NCBI GenBank assembly: GCA_004557905.1
Contig: SFFH01000035.1
Coordinates: 1-19,423, forward strand
Source of the DNA: Clostridiales bacterium
GTDB lineage: Bacteria > Bacillota > Clostridia > Christensenellales > Aristaeellaceae
Reading direction: 5' to 3'
Length of the DNA stretch: 19,423 nt
Numbering within the stretch: position 1 is the stretch's first letter; each line of letters begins with the position of its first letter. A program made the translations under genes and the position numbers. The notes under the pieces are model-generated. The model had not been told where the DNA came from, made no database searches, and was given only the letters and a program-made list of their open reading frames with translations. Positions 19,068-19,423 of the stretch are shown in pieces.

Positions 19068-19387
19068 TCCTCCCCCTCCGCGAACATGGCGTCCTTCTCG
19101 GAACCCGACGGTCCGCAGACCTCCTCCGGGCCCTCGGCGAGTTCCGCCCCGCAGAAGGGGCAGAAGCGGATGGGGACGAACTCGGTGTCCCACTCCTCCT
19201 CGATCGGTTCGTTGTATCCGTCGCCGGTGACCGAGCAGATCCCGACCGACAGGAGGAAGCGTCCCTCGTCGAGGCAGACGGATGATCCGAAGGCCTCCCG
19301 GAAACCCTGGCAGCAGTCCCCCTTGCAGAAGTAATCCCCGAAGCTCTCGCCGTCGGAGCAGTAGCTGACCGTGTGTCTTCCGCTCAT
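19064..19387 (-). CDS. Cys-rich zinc-ribbon protein (107 aa)
   Basis: About nine cysteines are present. The N-terminal half has YCSDGE, YFCKGDCCQGF and SSVCLDE. The middle has ICSVTG, and the end carries the zinc-ribbon string FVPIRFCPFCGAEL common in small mobile-element proteins. The Cys-rich N-terminus together with the terminal CPFC could bind two zinc ions. It starts at ATG 19387, overlapping the stop of the 67-residue gene once the circle is closed; its first 21 codons appear again at 1-63. It is followed by an ATGA overlap with the next zinc-ribbon gene. Confidence 0.82.
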   Translation of the reverse strand: MSGRHTVSYCSDGESFGDYFCKGDCCQGFREAFGSSVCLDEGRFLLSVGICSVTGDGYNEPIEEEWDTEFVPIRFCPFCGAELAEGPEEVCGPSGSEKDAMFAEGEE

Positions 19388-19423
19388 GCGCTCACCTCCG
19401 GAAGGGCGAAGGTCCCCGCAGGG
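19325..19423. repeat. Terminal direct repeat, right copy
   Basis: It is identical to 1-99. Removing one copy gives the 19,324-bp circle and restores operon A across the junction (the 67-residue gene followed by the zinc-ribbon gene). Confidence 0.95.

Overview
The first 99 bases are repeated exactly as the last 99 (1-99 = 19325-19423), so the window is best read as one closed circle of 19,324 bp cut at an arbitrary point. It is a compact, high-GC mobile element. I call 40 coding regions, 38 of them on the minus strand; coding density is very high and no gap exceeds about 235 bases. The host looks archaeal: TATA boxes lie about 25-28 bases before probable leaderless starts, regulators are winged-helix and ribbon-helix-helix types, and the integrase is of an archaeal style. 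The secreted Ig/PKD/InlB-repeat proteins, with short signal peptides followed by acidic D/S stretches, suggest a gut member of the Thermoplasmatota, most likely Methanomassiliicoccales. That lineage is an inference.

Layout, read along the minus strand. (A) From a promoter near 1700-1735: a Cys-rich peptide, an ASCH/DUF3850-like protein, an unknown protein, a DEDDh 3'-5' exonuclease, a 67-residue protein, then across the circle junction two zinc-ribbon proteins and two less GC-rich unknown genes, ending at hairpins near 17860-17884. (B) From 3597: a winged-helix protein, a 26-residue basic peptide, a zinc ribbon, a 58-residue protein, a 36-residue membrane peptide and a tyrosine recombinase. 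A winged-helix regulator (3830-4144, +) diverges from it across a palindromic operator. (C) From 6416: a basic helical protein, an HExxH protein with a basic tail, a 28-residue peptide, four tiny membrane proteins and a short unknown. This operon is preceded by an 11-bp-phased repeat array and a Z-DNA-prone tract. (D) From 14036: three secreted Ig/PKD/InlB-type proteins, a 613-residue membrane-anchored surface protein, a small 2-TM protein, a 3-TM protein, a soluble protein, a P-loop ATPase and an HTH reading frame. (E) From 17512: a small protein, a HUH rolling-circle Rep fused to a winged helix, and four small proteins including winged-helix and RHH types. An RHH regulator (17599-17763, +) diverges from it.

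How it may work: Rep drives rolling-circle replication, the recombinase allows integration, and operons C and D encode membrane and surface structures. No capsid, portal or terminase gene is seen. The order surface protein, small membrane proteins, cytoplasmic protein, ATPase recalls pleomorphic membrane-enveloped archaeal viruses, but a plasmid that remodels the cell surface is equally possible.

The strongest observation is at 6928-6930. Of 40 genes, 39 end in TGA. The single exception is a TAG at the end of the ATPase gene, and the HTH reading frame continues in the same frame directly after it. In a pyrrolysine-using archaeon this would be one 320-residue ATPase-HTH protein with pyrrolysine at residue 221. 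A second theme is the use of four-base NTGA stop/start overlaps with all four first bases, including CTG for the integrase.
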